Assembly (NCBI GenBank): GCA_938009335.1
Contig: CALLHT010000037.1
Span: 1-10,285 of the forward strand
Direction of reading: 5' to 3'
Length of the DNA stretch: 10,285 bases
Source: an uncultured Rhizobiaceae group bacterium
GTDB taxonomy: Bacteria > Pseudomonadota > Alphaproteobacteria > Rhizobiales > Rhizobiaceae
The translations under genes and the position numbers were made by a program. Within the stretch, counting starts at the first letter, position 1; the number at the start of each line of letters is the position of its first letter. A model generated the notes under the pieces. It had not been told where the DNA came from, did not search any database, and worked only from the letters and a program-made list of their open reading frames with translations. Shown here one piece after another: positions 1 to 6,729 of the stretch.

Positions 1-92
1 ATATAGGCAAGTGTCATCGGTATGGCGATTGCCAGAACCGAACGATGGCTAATCTCAAAGGGTTTTGAATGAGTGTCGTGTGACCCCGACAT
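1..92 (-). CDS. MATE-family efflux transporter, N-terminal fragment (cut by window edge)
   Basis: Only the first 30 codons are present. The reading frame opens with ATG at 92 and runs off the left edge without a stop. It reads a short polar leader (MSGSHDTHSKPFEI) followed by SHRSVLAIAIPMTLAY. This resembles the start of the first membrane helix of DinF/NorM-type MATE transporters, where a basic HR-x-VL element precedes IA-x-P. MATE proteins export cationic drugs and metabolites in exchange for protons or sodium. The start lies 12 bases after the DUF6460 stop on the same strand, so it is probably the last known gene of the RNase T2/DUF6460 unit. No strong Shine-Dalgarno precedes it, which fits translational coupling. 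The family call rests on one short motif and is therefore tentative; the frame itself is convincing. Confidence 0.7.
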   Translation of the reverse strand, partial: MSGSHDTHSKPFEISHRSVLAIAIPMTLAY

Positions 93-104
93 CACGCGGC
101 AGAC

Positions 105-371
105 TTACTTGCCAAATTTCAGGAACCGCAAGATCAGGAAGATCGGGACAACAACAATTGCGCCATACACGAAATATCGTCCAATGCTCCAAAGTGCATC
201 AAAGCCAAGATTGTAGAGATTCACAAAGAACCTGCGAACGGCATCCCATACTTCCCATGGCGTTACATTAATCGCGGCAAGGATCACGCCCACAATCAGC
301 GATATGATTGCGAGCTTGATGATCGTGCGACCCAATGAGTCGCCAAGAAAATTGTCAACGCGGTTTGCCAT
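105..371 (-). CDS. DUF6460 family small membrane protein
   Basis: An 88-residue protein starting MANRVDNFLGDS, matching the conserved N-terminus (RVDNFLGD) that I recall for DUF6460 proteins of Rhizobiales. Two hydrophobic segments are visible, at about residues 17-36 and 62-83. They flank an amphipathic stretch with aromatic residues (VRRFFVNLYNLGFDALW), and the tail is basic (RFLKFGK). The function is unknown. The open frame extends 18 codons further upstream, to an ATG at 425. The start at 371 is preferred because a strong GGAGGG sits four bases before it and because family homology begins there. It lies 60 bases after the RNase T2 stop and 12 bases before the MATE start, so it is likely cotranscribed with both. 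Confidence 0.85.
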   Translation of the reverse strand: MANRVDNFLGDSLGRTIIKLAIISLIVGVILAAINVTPWEVWDAVRRFFVNLYNLGFDALWSIGRYFVYGAIVVVPIFLILRFLKFGK

Positions 372-375
372 GAAA

Positions 376-381
376 CCCTCC
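376..381 (-). promoter_or_regulatory. Strong ribosome binding site that fixes the DUF6460 start
   Basis: On the minus strand this reads GGAGGG, followed by TTTC and the ATG at 371. It overlaps an in-frame upstream ATG (383-381), which argues against the upstream start. Confidence 0.75.
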
Positions 382-431
382 ATGCAGTTCGTTTGACAAG
401 TAACCACGCTCCGCATGCTTTTCAAGGAAAA

Positions 432-1211
432 CTATTGCAAGCCAACCGGATCAACAATGCCACCGGGGCAAGAGCGTCCTACGCTTTGACCCGCTGAAAG
501 CAAGGTTCCCAGATCAGTTTCCTCTTTTAGGTTACCCCTGATCGAGAGTTTGAATTCATGAATGATACGGCGTCCGTCATCCCTGTAGCAATCGAGAATG
601 AATCGTTTCGCGGCTTCCCGACCGAAGGCTCGCGTGTAGGCAGCATCATACGCTCGAAACTTAAGTTCACGATTGATATTGTCAGCAGTGAGATCGCGCA
701 CTGTGCTGCCATTGAGTTGATCTAATAAGTCGAGAGAGACCCGAAAATACTGTTCTGCAGAATAGCCTTGCATACACGTACCATGTTTGTACCACTCATG
801 CCGGTGTAGGTTAGACCGATAGCCCGGCATTTTGCTTTCCAACTCGCTTCTTAAGTTTTCGCTCAGATCGAGTTTCGGCAGGCGGTTCCAGCGCCCTGAT
901 TTGTCAGTCGCAACGAGAGACTGTGATACACCGCAATAGGTATTATCCCGCGGTTGAGGCCATAGTCCATGCAGGGAGAAGTAATTGGCATCAAACCGCA
1001 CTGCCCTTTGTGATCTGCATTCCGCTTTGTTTGGGCGTTGTTCGCAGAAGGCCGGTTGCCAACTTACTGCCAAGATATAGTCATTGCTTTGTGATTGCGT
1101 CGGAGCGGTACTTGATGGGGCATCAGAATCTGGCTCTTCATAATTCAGCCACACCGCTGCAATAGCTGCCAGCAACAAAACTATAATCCCACCAAGATTG
1201 TTCTTTTTCAT
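432..1211 (-). CDS. Ribonuclease T2 family protein, exported or membrane-anchored
   Basis: A 259-residue T2-type endoribonuclease, which cleaves single-stranded RNA through a 2',3'-cyclic phosphate intermediate. Both active-site blocks are intact. CAS I is HGLWPQ at residues 81-86, preceded by FSL. CAS II is HEWYKHGTC at 138-146, supplying the catalytic Glu and His. The N-terminus (KKNN then a hydrophobic run at about 6-22) is a signal peptide or uncleaved anchor. It is followed by a Ser/Thr/Pro/Gln-rich linker to about residue 43, so the enzyme domain should sit in the periplasm. Six or more cysteines in the exported part could form disulfides. The start at 1211 is chosen because the hydrophobic leader follows directly and AAAGG lies upstream. 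The longer frame to 1382 would add 57 unrelated residues and overlap the helicase gene. The likely role is scavenging of extracellular or periplasmic RNA. Confidence 0.9.
   Translation of the reverse strand: MKKNNLGGIIVLLLAAIAAVWLNYEEPDSDAPSSTAPTQSQSNDYILAVSWQPAFCEQRPNKAECRSQRAVRFDANYFSLHGLWPQPRDNTYCGVSQSLVATDKSGRWNRLPKLDLSENLRSELESKMPGYRSNLHRHEWYKHGTCMQGYSAEQYFRVSLDLLDQLNGSTVRDLTADNINRELKFRAYDAAYTRAFGREAAKRFILDCYRDDGRRIIHEFKLSIRGNLKEETDLGTLLSAGQSVGRSCPGGIVDPVGLQ
1182..1187 (+). promoter_or_regulatory. Candidate -10 element (TATAAT) for the helicase-pdeM operon
   Basis: A perfect TATAAT lies 60 bases before the helicase ATG, inside the RNase T2 coding region. No good -35 hexamer stands at 16-18 bases upstream; GCAATA at 1159-1164 is poor. 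The only support is the match and its position in a divergent junction too short (36 bases) to hold two promoters. It could be chance, since the bases also encode part of the RNase T2 leader. Confidence 0.3.
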
Positions 1212-1247
1212 ATCGACCTTTGTCCACGCGGGACCTACATTCCATTC

Positions 1248-3773
1248 ATGAGCCAGCAAATCCTTAGCAGTACGGGCGACAAAAATCTGCCCTTTTTCCT
1301 GCCGGAACCGTTTCAGAAATGGTTCTCGGGCCACGGTTGGCAACCGCGAGCCCATCAACTTGAATTGCTCGCAAAAGCACAAGCAGGAAAATCAACATTG
1401 TTGATTGCACCCACGGGTGCAGGCAAAACCCTTGCCGGGTTTTTGCCAAGCCTAGTGGACCTTGCGCAAACACCGAAGCCCAAACCCGGCGAAGCAAAAC
1501 GCGGAATTCACACGCTTTACATTTCGCCGCTCAAGGCGCTTGCAGTTGATATCAAACGCAATCTGGAAAAGCCGATTGAAGAGATGGGCCTTGGCATAGA
1601 CGTCGAAACCCGGACAGGCGATACACCCGTCTCACGCCGCCAGCGTCAAAAGCTTAACCCGCCACAGATCATGCTCACCACACCGGAGCAACTTGCCCTG
1701 TTGATCGCCAATAAGGATGCGCCAAGATTCTTTGATAATCTGCAGACGGTGATCTTTGACGAGTTACATTCTCTGGTGACGTCCAAGCGCGGTCACCTTT
1801 TGGCACTCGGCCTAGCACGGTTGAGGAGCTTTCGACCAGATCTCAAAACAATCGGGCTTTCAGCAACTGTAGCCGAACCTGACGATCTTCGACGGTGGTT
1901 GGTGGGCCAACCCGAACTTGGCGAAATCGCACTTTCAGAGTTTGTGCATCTTCAAGGTGGCGCAAAGCCGAACATCACTATTCTAGACTCTGAGGAACGT
2001 GTTCCCTGGTCTGGGCATTCCGCGCGTTATGCCATGGGTGATGTTTACAGGGCCATCAAGGCGCACGGTACGACCCTGCTTTTTGTGAATACCAGAAGCC
2101 AGTCCGAAATCCTGTTTCAGGAACTGTGGAACATCAATGAAGACACGCTTCCCATCGCATTGCATCATGGGTCGCTGGATGTAAGCCAACGCCGTAAGGT
2201 TGAAGAAGCGATGCAACGCAACGAACTTCGGGCGATCGTTGCGACCTCAACACTTGATCTTGGTATTGACTGGGGGGATGTGGATTTGGTGGTGCATGTC
2301 GGCGCTCCGAAAGGTGCAAGCCGCCTCGCGCAACGCATAGGCCGCGCAAACCATCGTATCGATGAACCCTCACGTGCCATACTCGTTCCGGCAAACCGGT
2401 TTGAAGTCATGGAATGCCAAGCTGCACTCAATGCGAATTACCTGGGAGCTCAGGACACGCCGCCGCTTCTCAGTGGATCGCTGGATGTTCTGGCCCAGCA
2501 TATTCTGGGGACGGCATGCGCCGGTCCGTTTCATGCCGATGGCCTGTTTGCCGAAATTACAAGTTCCGCGCCGTACGCAGAATTGTCACGCGAGCAATTT
2601 GATCAAGCGCTCGATTTTGTTTCCACAGGGGGATATGCACTTCGCGCTTATGAGCAATATGCAAAGATCAAAAAGACTGAGGATGGCACATGGCGCTTGA
2701 CCCATCCGGCCATTGCGCAACGCTACCGAATGAATTGCGGCACGATCGTCGAAGCCCCTATGCTTGATGTTCGGCTCACCCGAAAGCGAGGTAAGAATGC
2801 TGCGTTTCAAGGTGGCCCTATTCTTGGCAAAATAGAAGAGGGCTTCGTTGAATCACTCGCGGTTGGTGATACATTTTTGTTTTCCGGAAATACGTTACGA
2901 CTGGAGGGCATTAGAGAAGCCGCCTGTTATGTTTCAAAGGCTGCTGATACAGACCCAAAAGTGCCTGCCTATGCGGGCGGCAAATTTCCGCTTTCAACTT
3001 ATCTGGCGGATCTCGTTCGTGGCATGTTGGCGAACGAAACAGAACGCAAAGATCTACCTCCACAAGTACGAGAATGGATTGAAATTCAGAAGCTAAAATC
3101 GATCCTCCCAAAACGTGATGAACTGCTGATCGAAACCTTTCCAAAGGGAGACCGATACTATTTGGTTGCCTACCCGTTTGAGGGCCGTATGGCGCATCAG
3201 ACTTTGGGCATGTTGTTGACGCGGAGACTGGAACGCGCACGTGCAAAGCCTCTTGGGTTTGTGGCAACAGACTATGCAATTGCGGTTTGGGGTCTCAGAG
3301 ATTTTTCAGCCATGATCGACAAACGGGAGATCACGCTTTCAGGTCTCTTTGATGAGGACATGCTAGGCGATGATCTGGAAGCTTGGCTGGATGAATCGTT
3401 CTTGCTCAAACGCACGTTTAGAAACTGCGCCACCATTGCCGGCCTGATCGAGCGGCGTTTTCCGGGCAAAGAGAAAACCGGGCGACAAATGACGGTATCT
3501 TCTGATTTGATTTACGATGTTCTGCGTAGCCATGATCCCAACCATATCCTGCTGCAAGCAACACGCGCCGATGCGGCGCATGGTCTTTTGGATGTAAGGC
3601 GGTTAGGCGATATGTTGTCGCGGACAAAGACGCGAATCGTGCATAAAGGGCTTGAACAGATTTCGCCGCTTGCAGTGCCTATCATGCTTGAGATTGGTCG
3701 CGAGAGCGTTGTAGGCGAAGCCCAAGAAGCACTTCTGGAAGAGGCTTCCAGCGAATTGATGAGAATTGGATAA
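1248..3773 (+). CDS. Ligase-associated DNA damage response DEXH-box helicase (Lhr-type)
   Basis: An 841-residue superfamily 2 ATP-dependent DNA helicase. The N-terminal RecA-like domain carries the Q-motif region (QPRAHQ, 32-37), Walker A APTGAGKT at 54-61, the DEXH box DELH at 171-174 and motif III SAT at 205-207. The second RecA domain has STLDLGIDWG and motif VI QRIGRANH from residue 362. After about residue 400 come the winged-helix and beta-barrel parts typical of Lhr proteins, with GPILGKIEEGF and GDTFLFSG. A conserved C-terminal block reads HKGLEQISPLAVPI. Length and C-terminus fit the ligase-associated subfamily (TIGR04121, about 800-850 residues) rather than the much longer Lhr. It is followed three bases later by pdeM, its usual partner. 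The ATG at 1248 has no clear Shine-Dalgarno, but no other start lies between it and the conserved N-terminal motifs. Confidence 0.93.
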   Translation: MSQQILSSTGDKNLPFFLPEPFQKWFSGHGWQPRAHQLELLAKAQAGKSTLLIAPTGAGKTLAGFLPSLVDLAQTPKPKPGEAKRGIHTLYISPLKALAVDIKRNLEKPIEEMGLGIDVETRTGDTPVSRRQRQKLNPPQIMLTTPEQLALLIANKDAPRFFDNLQTVIFDELHSLVTSKRGHLLALGLARLRSFRPDLKTIGLSATVAEPDDLRRWLVGQPELGEIALSEFVHLQGGAKPNITILDSEERVPWSGHSARYAMGDVYRAIKAHGTTLLFVNTRSQSEILFQELWNINEDTLPIALHHGSLDVSQRRKVEEAMQRNELRAIVATSTLDLGIDWGDVDLVVHVGAPKGASRLAQRIGRANHRIDEPSRAILVPANRFEVMECQAALNANYLGAQDTPPLLSGSLDVLAQHILGTACAGPFHADGLFAEITSSAPYAELSREQFDQALDFVSTGGYALRAYEQYAKIKKTEDGTWRLTHPAIAQRYRMNCGTIVEAPMLDVRLTRKRGKNAAFQGGPILGKIEEGFVESLAVGDTFLFSGNTLRLEGIREAACYVSKAADTDPKVPAYAGGKFPLSTYLADLVRGMLANETERKDLPPQVREWIEIQKLKSILPKRDELLIETFPKGDRYYLVAYPFEGRMAHQTLGMLLTRRLERARAKPLGFVATDYAIAVWGLRDFSAMIDKREITLSGLFDEDMLGDDLEAWLDESFLLKRTFRNCATIAGLIERRFPGKEKTGRQMTVSSDLIYDVLRSHDPNHILLQATRADAAHGLLDVRRLGDMLSRTKTRIVHKGLEQISPLAVPIMLEIGRESVVGEAQEALLEEASSELMRIG

Positions 3774-3776
3774 GCT

Positions 3777-4487
3777 ATGCCATTGGCGCTAGAAGAAGCT
3801 GAACTCCCCGCGATGGAAATGGAGTTTCAAGGGGAAACTCTCCTTATTGACCCGCGTGGCTGTTTGGTCTGGCCAAAAGAGAACCTCTTGGTCGTTTCTG
3901 ATCTTCATCTGGAAAAAGGCTCATCCCATGCTGCCCGCCGCGGGAGTTTCATTCCGCCCTATGACACGCATGCCACATTGGAACAGTTGGCGCTTTGCAT
4001 TGCTGACTGGCAACCCAAAACTATCATTTCCCTAGGGGACAGCTTTCATGATGAAGACGCATCTCTGAGATTGCCGCAAAGCTGTCGCCTTGCGCTAAGG
4101 CAATTGATGGAAGCGCGTGAATGGATTTGGGTTTGCGGTAATCACGACCCGCTCCCGCCGGAAAACCTTGGCGGCACGTTCTGCACAGAAATGATGATGG
4201 GGCCGCTTAATTTCCTGCACGAACCAAAGCCACAGTTTCGCTATGGAGAAATTGCCGGGCATTTGCATCCCGCAGCCAAAATCCGCAGGCGTGGCAAAGG
4301 TGTTCGTCGTCGGTGTTTCGCCAGCGATGGGCGCCGGATGATCATGCCAGCGTTTGGCGCGTTTACTGGCGGACTGAATGTTAAAGACCAAGCCTATGAC
4401 GGTTTGTTTGAAATCTCCGACCTGCAAACCTGGTTCTTGGGCAAAGATGCGGTCTACCAGATTGCTGGCGATCAACTCGTTGCGTGA
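3777..4487 (+). CDS. pdeM: Ligase-associated DNA damage response endonuclease PdeM
   Basis: A 236-residue calcineurin-like metallophosphoesterase. The metal-binding motifs appear in order: SDLHLEKG at 41-48 (Asp and His), GDSFHD at 87-92, GNHD at 121-124 and GHLHP at 161-165. All expected ligands are present, so it should be catalytically competent. The family (TIGR04123) is grouped with a dedicated ATP-dependent DNA ligase, an Lhr-type helicase and an exonuclease as a presumed repair set, and is annotated as an endonuclease. The ATG lies three bases after the helicase stop, with only weak GGA upstream, which points to translational coupling. Met13 and Met15 are later candidates, but the residues before them do not decide the matter. 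The TGA stop directly abuts the stop of the convergent DUF3429 gene. Confidence 0.92.
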   Translation: MPLALEEAELPAMEMEFQGETLLIDPRGCLVWPKENLLVVSDLHLEKGSSHAARRGSFIPPYDTHATLEQLALCIADWQPKTIISLGDSFHDEDASLRLPQSCRLALRQLMEAREWIWVCGNHDPLPPENLGGTFCTEMMMGPLNFLHEPKPQFRYGEIAGHLHPAAKIRRRGKGVRRRCFASDGRRMIMPAFGAFTGGLNVKDQAYDGLFEISDLQTWFLGKDAVYQIAGDQLVA

Positions 4488-4510
4488 TCAAAGTCCCGCA
4501 ATCGCCAGCA
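4463..4510. terminator. 10-bp inverted repeat bracketing convergent stop codons, possible bidirectional terminator
   Basis: TGCTGGCGAT at 4463-4472 is exactly repeated in inverted form as ATCGCCAGCA at 4501-4510. A second inverted pair, TTGCG at 4480-4484 and CGCAA at 4497-4501, lies inside and shares one base with the outer arm. The central TGATCA (4485-4490) contains both stop codons. In RNA of either strand the ends of the two genes could fold into a hairpin. There is no T-run after either arm, so it is not a classic intrinsic terminator. Roles in 3'-end protection or Rho-assisted termination are inference. Confidence 0.4.
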
Positions 4511-4955
4511 CAACCAAGATATGCGCAGCCGCGACAAGGAATGTCAGCGTAATTCTGATTGAGCCAAACCAAGGCGGAGCCTTACCCGCGTTGATGTAAA
4601 AGCTATCCCACGCGCCATGAGCGCAGAACAGAACCAGCAATACAAGCAGGGCATAAGTGTCTGGTAGCAAAAGCGCGAACCACGCCAAAATGGAACCCGC
4701 CACAGAGAGCCAAAGATTGGTTATTTCAAATGGTTGGTTGGAAATTGCAAAACCCCAGCGGATACCGCCTAGAAACGAAAGAATAATTACTGACCAGACT
4801 TTGAAAATATCAAGAGTAGCTTCAAAAAGCGGATGGCTTGAACCCACAATAAACAGAATAATCGCGATTACGCCGAAAGGGATAAAGCCGGCAAGCGACA
4901 AGAACCAAGCCTGCTTTCGTGTTTTCTCTCGGTTGTCTTCCAGCATTCCAGCCAA
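4488..4955 (-). CDS. DUF3429 family membrane protein
   Basis: A 155-residue integral membrane protein of unknown function. A charged N-terminus (EDNREKTRK) is followed by about five hydrophobic segments, near residues 18-39, 53-71, 80-97, 101-116 and 134-154. The family hallmark SFLGGIRWG is at 60-68. A TTG at 4955 is preferred as start because AGGAAG stands seven bases upstream. The ATG at 4946, three codons later, is the alternative and changes nothing in the domain. It follows the TIGR02186 gene after 17 bases, so it is probably the last gene of the TSUP operon. Its stop touches the pdeM stop with no bases between. Confidence 0.87.
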   Translation of the reverse strand: MAGMLEDNREKTRKQAWFLSLAGFIPFGVIAIILFIVGSSHPLFEATLDIFKVWSVIILSFLGGIRWGFAISNQPFEITNLWLSVAGSILAWFALLLPDTYALLVLLVLFCAHGAWDSFYINAGKAPPWFGSIRITLTFLVAAAHILVVLAIAGL

Positions 4956-4962
4956 ATTAACG

Positions 4963-4968
4963 CTTCCT
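4963..4968 (-). promoter_or_regulatory. Ribosome binding site supporting a TTG start for the DUF3429 gene
   Basis: AGGAAG on the minus strand lies seven bases before TTG at 4955 and 16 bases before the ATG at 4946. The spacing favours TTG. It lies in the 17-base gap after the TIGR02186 stop. Confidence 0.5.
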
Positions 4969-4972
4969 GATC

Positions 4973-5746
4973 CTAGTTCTTACGGAATACCACGTTCGCA
5001 AACCAGCCAGTGAAGATCGCCAGCAGGACGCAAAGAATACCATAGAGCAGACTTTGCTCATGAGCCAGATTGTAAATCCATTCTTCAAAGCCCACTTTGC
5101 GAACTTCAAACGTATGCGTTACTTCGTCAAGCTTTTTACCATCCTTGAACAGGTGAGCTTTAACGGTATGAAACCCTATTGGCACATTTGGCGGCAGGCT
5201 TACTGAGGCACGGAAGAGCGACGGACTGATCTGTTCAATTGAACTGGCATTTTCTGAAAACAGTCGGCTTTCAATCCTCTTGCGACGCAGCGCGCTTGAG
5301 AATTCTCCTTGGGTCAAGAACTCTTCGATATTTCCGCGATCGACCGGCTTGGCCTTCAGATATTTCACGCCAATTCCAAGATTGCTCAAAACGGATGGAT
5401 CGACCACTTCCTCAATTGGGTTGCGGCTATGTAGAGAATAGAAAGACGGTACGTCGCGATACTCTCGTGCGGCGGCATTGATCCAGATCCCGCTGATGCG
5501 GTCTTTTTTACGAACAATTGCTTCCTGAAGGTCGCCGATCACTTCAATAAATACGTCATACTCACCGCGATAAAGCTCCGCTTGATCAGCAAGCTCGATG
5601 GCACCAAACACCACAATGTCTTGCCCCGCGAAATCTGAACCCACCGGAACCACATCAACAGAGAGGCCCATCTGCAGTTTTTCTTTCGCCTGAACACCAG
5701 ACAAAGCAATGAGCATCAGGGCGAAAAGGGTAACAACTCTGAACAT
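4973..5746 (-). CDS. TIGR02186 family protein (exported domain with C-terminal membrane anchor)
   Basis: A 257-residue protein of unknown function, matching in layout and sequence the alphaproteobacterial TIGR02186 family usually found beside TSUP permeases. Residues 1-20 form a signal peptide ending in VQA, with cleavage expected before KEK. The body to about 230 is soluble and should lie in the periplasm. It begins with a beta-rich region containing VDVVPVGSDFAGQDIVVFG and later has SLPPNVPIGFHTVKAHLF, which looks like an immunoglobulin-like or carbohydrate-binding-like strand pattern (inference). One membrane helix at about 233-254 ends in RKN, placing the C-terminus in the cytoplasm. The ATG shares its A with the TGA of the permease gene, and GGGAGG lies six bases upstream. 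Overlap and membrane topology suggest that it acts as an extracytoplasmic partner of the permease. Confidence 0.88.
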   Translation of the reverse strand: MFRVVTLFALMLIALSGVQAKEKLQMGLSVDVVPVGSDFAGQDIVVFGAIELADQAELYRGEYDVFIEVIGDLQEAIVRKKDRISGIWINAAAREYRDVPSFYSLHSRNPIEEVVDPSVLSNLGIGVKYLKAKPVDRGNIEEFLTQGEFSSALRRKRIESRLFSENASSIEQISPSLFRASVSLPPNVPIGFHTVKAHLFKDGKKLDEVTHTFEVRKVGFEEWIYNLAHEQSLLYGILCVLLAIFTGWFANVVFRKN

Positions 5747-6678
5747 CAGTGGCCTCCCTCTGTACCAGCGGCAATCACGTTAAACAAATCATCCGGTGTC
5801 ACGACCAAGTCATATCCAAGACGGATGCAAACCCCTAGAACAAGCAAACCAAGGAGTGCACGAAGCTGTTCGCCCTTCAATTTGTGGCCTGCTGCTGCGC
5901 CAAATTGTGCGCCAATTACCCCACCAACCATGAGAATGAAAGCAAGCACCACATCCACTGTTTGGTTCGTCGTCGATTGAATAATCGTCGTGAAAGCGGT
6001 CACAAAGATAATTTGGAAAAGCGAGGTCCCAATCACAACATTGGTTGGAACTCGTAAAAGATAGATCATGGCGGGGACCATAATAAATCCACCGCCTACG
6101 CCCATGATCGCTGCGAGGATACCAACTAGCATTCCAAGTGCAATAATTGGAATCACACTCAAGACCAGCTTTGATTTTCTGAACTTCACTTTAAACGGCA
6201 GTTTATGGATGAAGCCACTGTGCCCGGGTTTGCGCGCTGCAGTGCCGCCATTCTTCTTTGACTTTTGAATGGCCCGCAGGCTTTCAATTGTCATCAGTGT
6301 GCCAATCGCACCCAAAAACACCACATAGAGCAAAGAGATAATAAGGTCGAGCTGGCCAATCTCGCGCAGGGCAGAGAATATGTAAACACCGAGCGTTGAG
6401 CCCGCGATACCGCCAACTAGGAGCAAAAGCCCAAGCTTGATATCTACCGTTCCTTTTCGCAGATGCGCCAATGCGCCGGAGAACGACGAAGCAACAATTT
6501 GATTAGCCTCTGTCGCAACAGCAACGGCAGGCGGGATGTTGTAGAAGATCAAAAGCGGGGTCATCAAAAACCCGCCGCCAACGCCGAACATACCCGACAG
6601 AAAGCCTACGGCGGCACCCATTCCAAACAGGATCCAGATGTTGACTGATAATTCAGCTATGGGGAGGTAGATGCTCAC
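5746..6678 (-). CDS. TSUP family (TauE/SafE) sulfite or anion exporter-like permease
   Basis: A 310-residue membrane transporter with the two-fold repeat of the TSUP family. Each half carries the GVGGG signature: GFLSGMFGVGGGF at 25-37 and GILAAIMGVGGGF at about 186-198. Roughly eight hydrophobic segments are present, with a basic loop between the halves (about 139-170, Lys/Arg-rich) that should be cytoplasmic. TSUP members move sulfite, sulfonates, thiosulfate or other small anions; the substrate here cannot be read from sequence. The start is taken as GTG at 6678 because GGAGGG lies four bases upstream and the protein then begins VSIYLPIAELSVNI, the usual start of close relatives as I recall them. 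A TTG at 6690 would place the Shine-Dalgarno inside the gene. It overlaps the TIGR02186 start by one base and heads the operon. Confidence 0.92.
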   Translation of the reverse strand: MSIYLPIAELSVNIWILFGMGAAVGFLSGMFGVGGGFLMTPLLIFYNIPPAVAVATEANQIVASSFSGALAHLRKGTVDIKLGLLLLVGGIAGSTLGVYIFSALREIGQLDLIISLLYVVFLGAIGTLMTIESLRAIQKSKKNGGTAARKPGHSGFIHKLPFKVKFRKSKLVLSVIPIIALGMLVGILAAIMGVGGGFIMVPAMIYLLRVPTNVVIGTSLFQIIFVTAFTTIIQSTTNQTVDVVLAFILMVGGVIGAQFGAAAGHKLKGEQLRALLGLLVLGVCIRLGYDLVVTPDDLFNVIAAGTEGGH

Positions 6679-6682
6679 GGCA

Positions 6683-6688
6683 CCCTCC
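6683..6688 (-). promoter_or_regulatory. Strong ribosome binding site that fixes a GTG start for the TSUP gene
   Basis: GGAGGG on the minus strand is followed by TGCC and GTG at 6678. It overlaps the in-frame TTG at 6690-6688, which makes that codon unlikely as the start. Confidence 0.7.
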
Positions 6689-6729
6689 AAAAAACGACAC
6701 GATTAAGGTGATATTGAAACGCTTGGCAA

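Noticed and set aside
372..425. 18-codon upstream extension of the DUF6460 frame
   Set aside because: The GGAGGG before 371 would lie inside the gene, and the family-like sequence starts at MANRVDNF.
1100..1247. Search for an alphaproteobacterial LexA box (GTTC-N7-GTTC) before the repair genes
   Set aside because: A GTTC occurs at 1200-1203 but the matching half seven bases later is TATC. No SOS box is supported, so damage induction cannot be claimed from this sequence.
1212..1382. 57-codon upstream extension of the RNase T2 frame to an ATG at 1382
   Set aside because: It would overlap the helicase gene by 135 bases, the added residues resemble nothing exported, and the hydrophobic leader begins exactly at the start at 1211.
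2911..3279. 122-codon open frame antisense to the helicase
   Set aside because: The helicase is intact and conserved through this stretch; the antisense product has no family features.
4095..4475. 126-codon open frame antisense to pdeM
   Set aside because: It covers the metal-binding motifs of PdeM in the opposite strand and has no features of its own.
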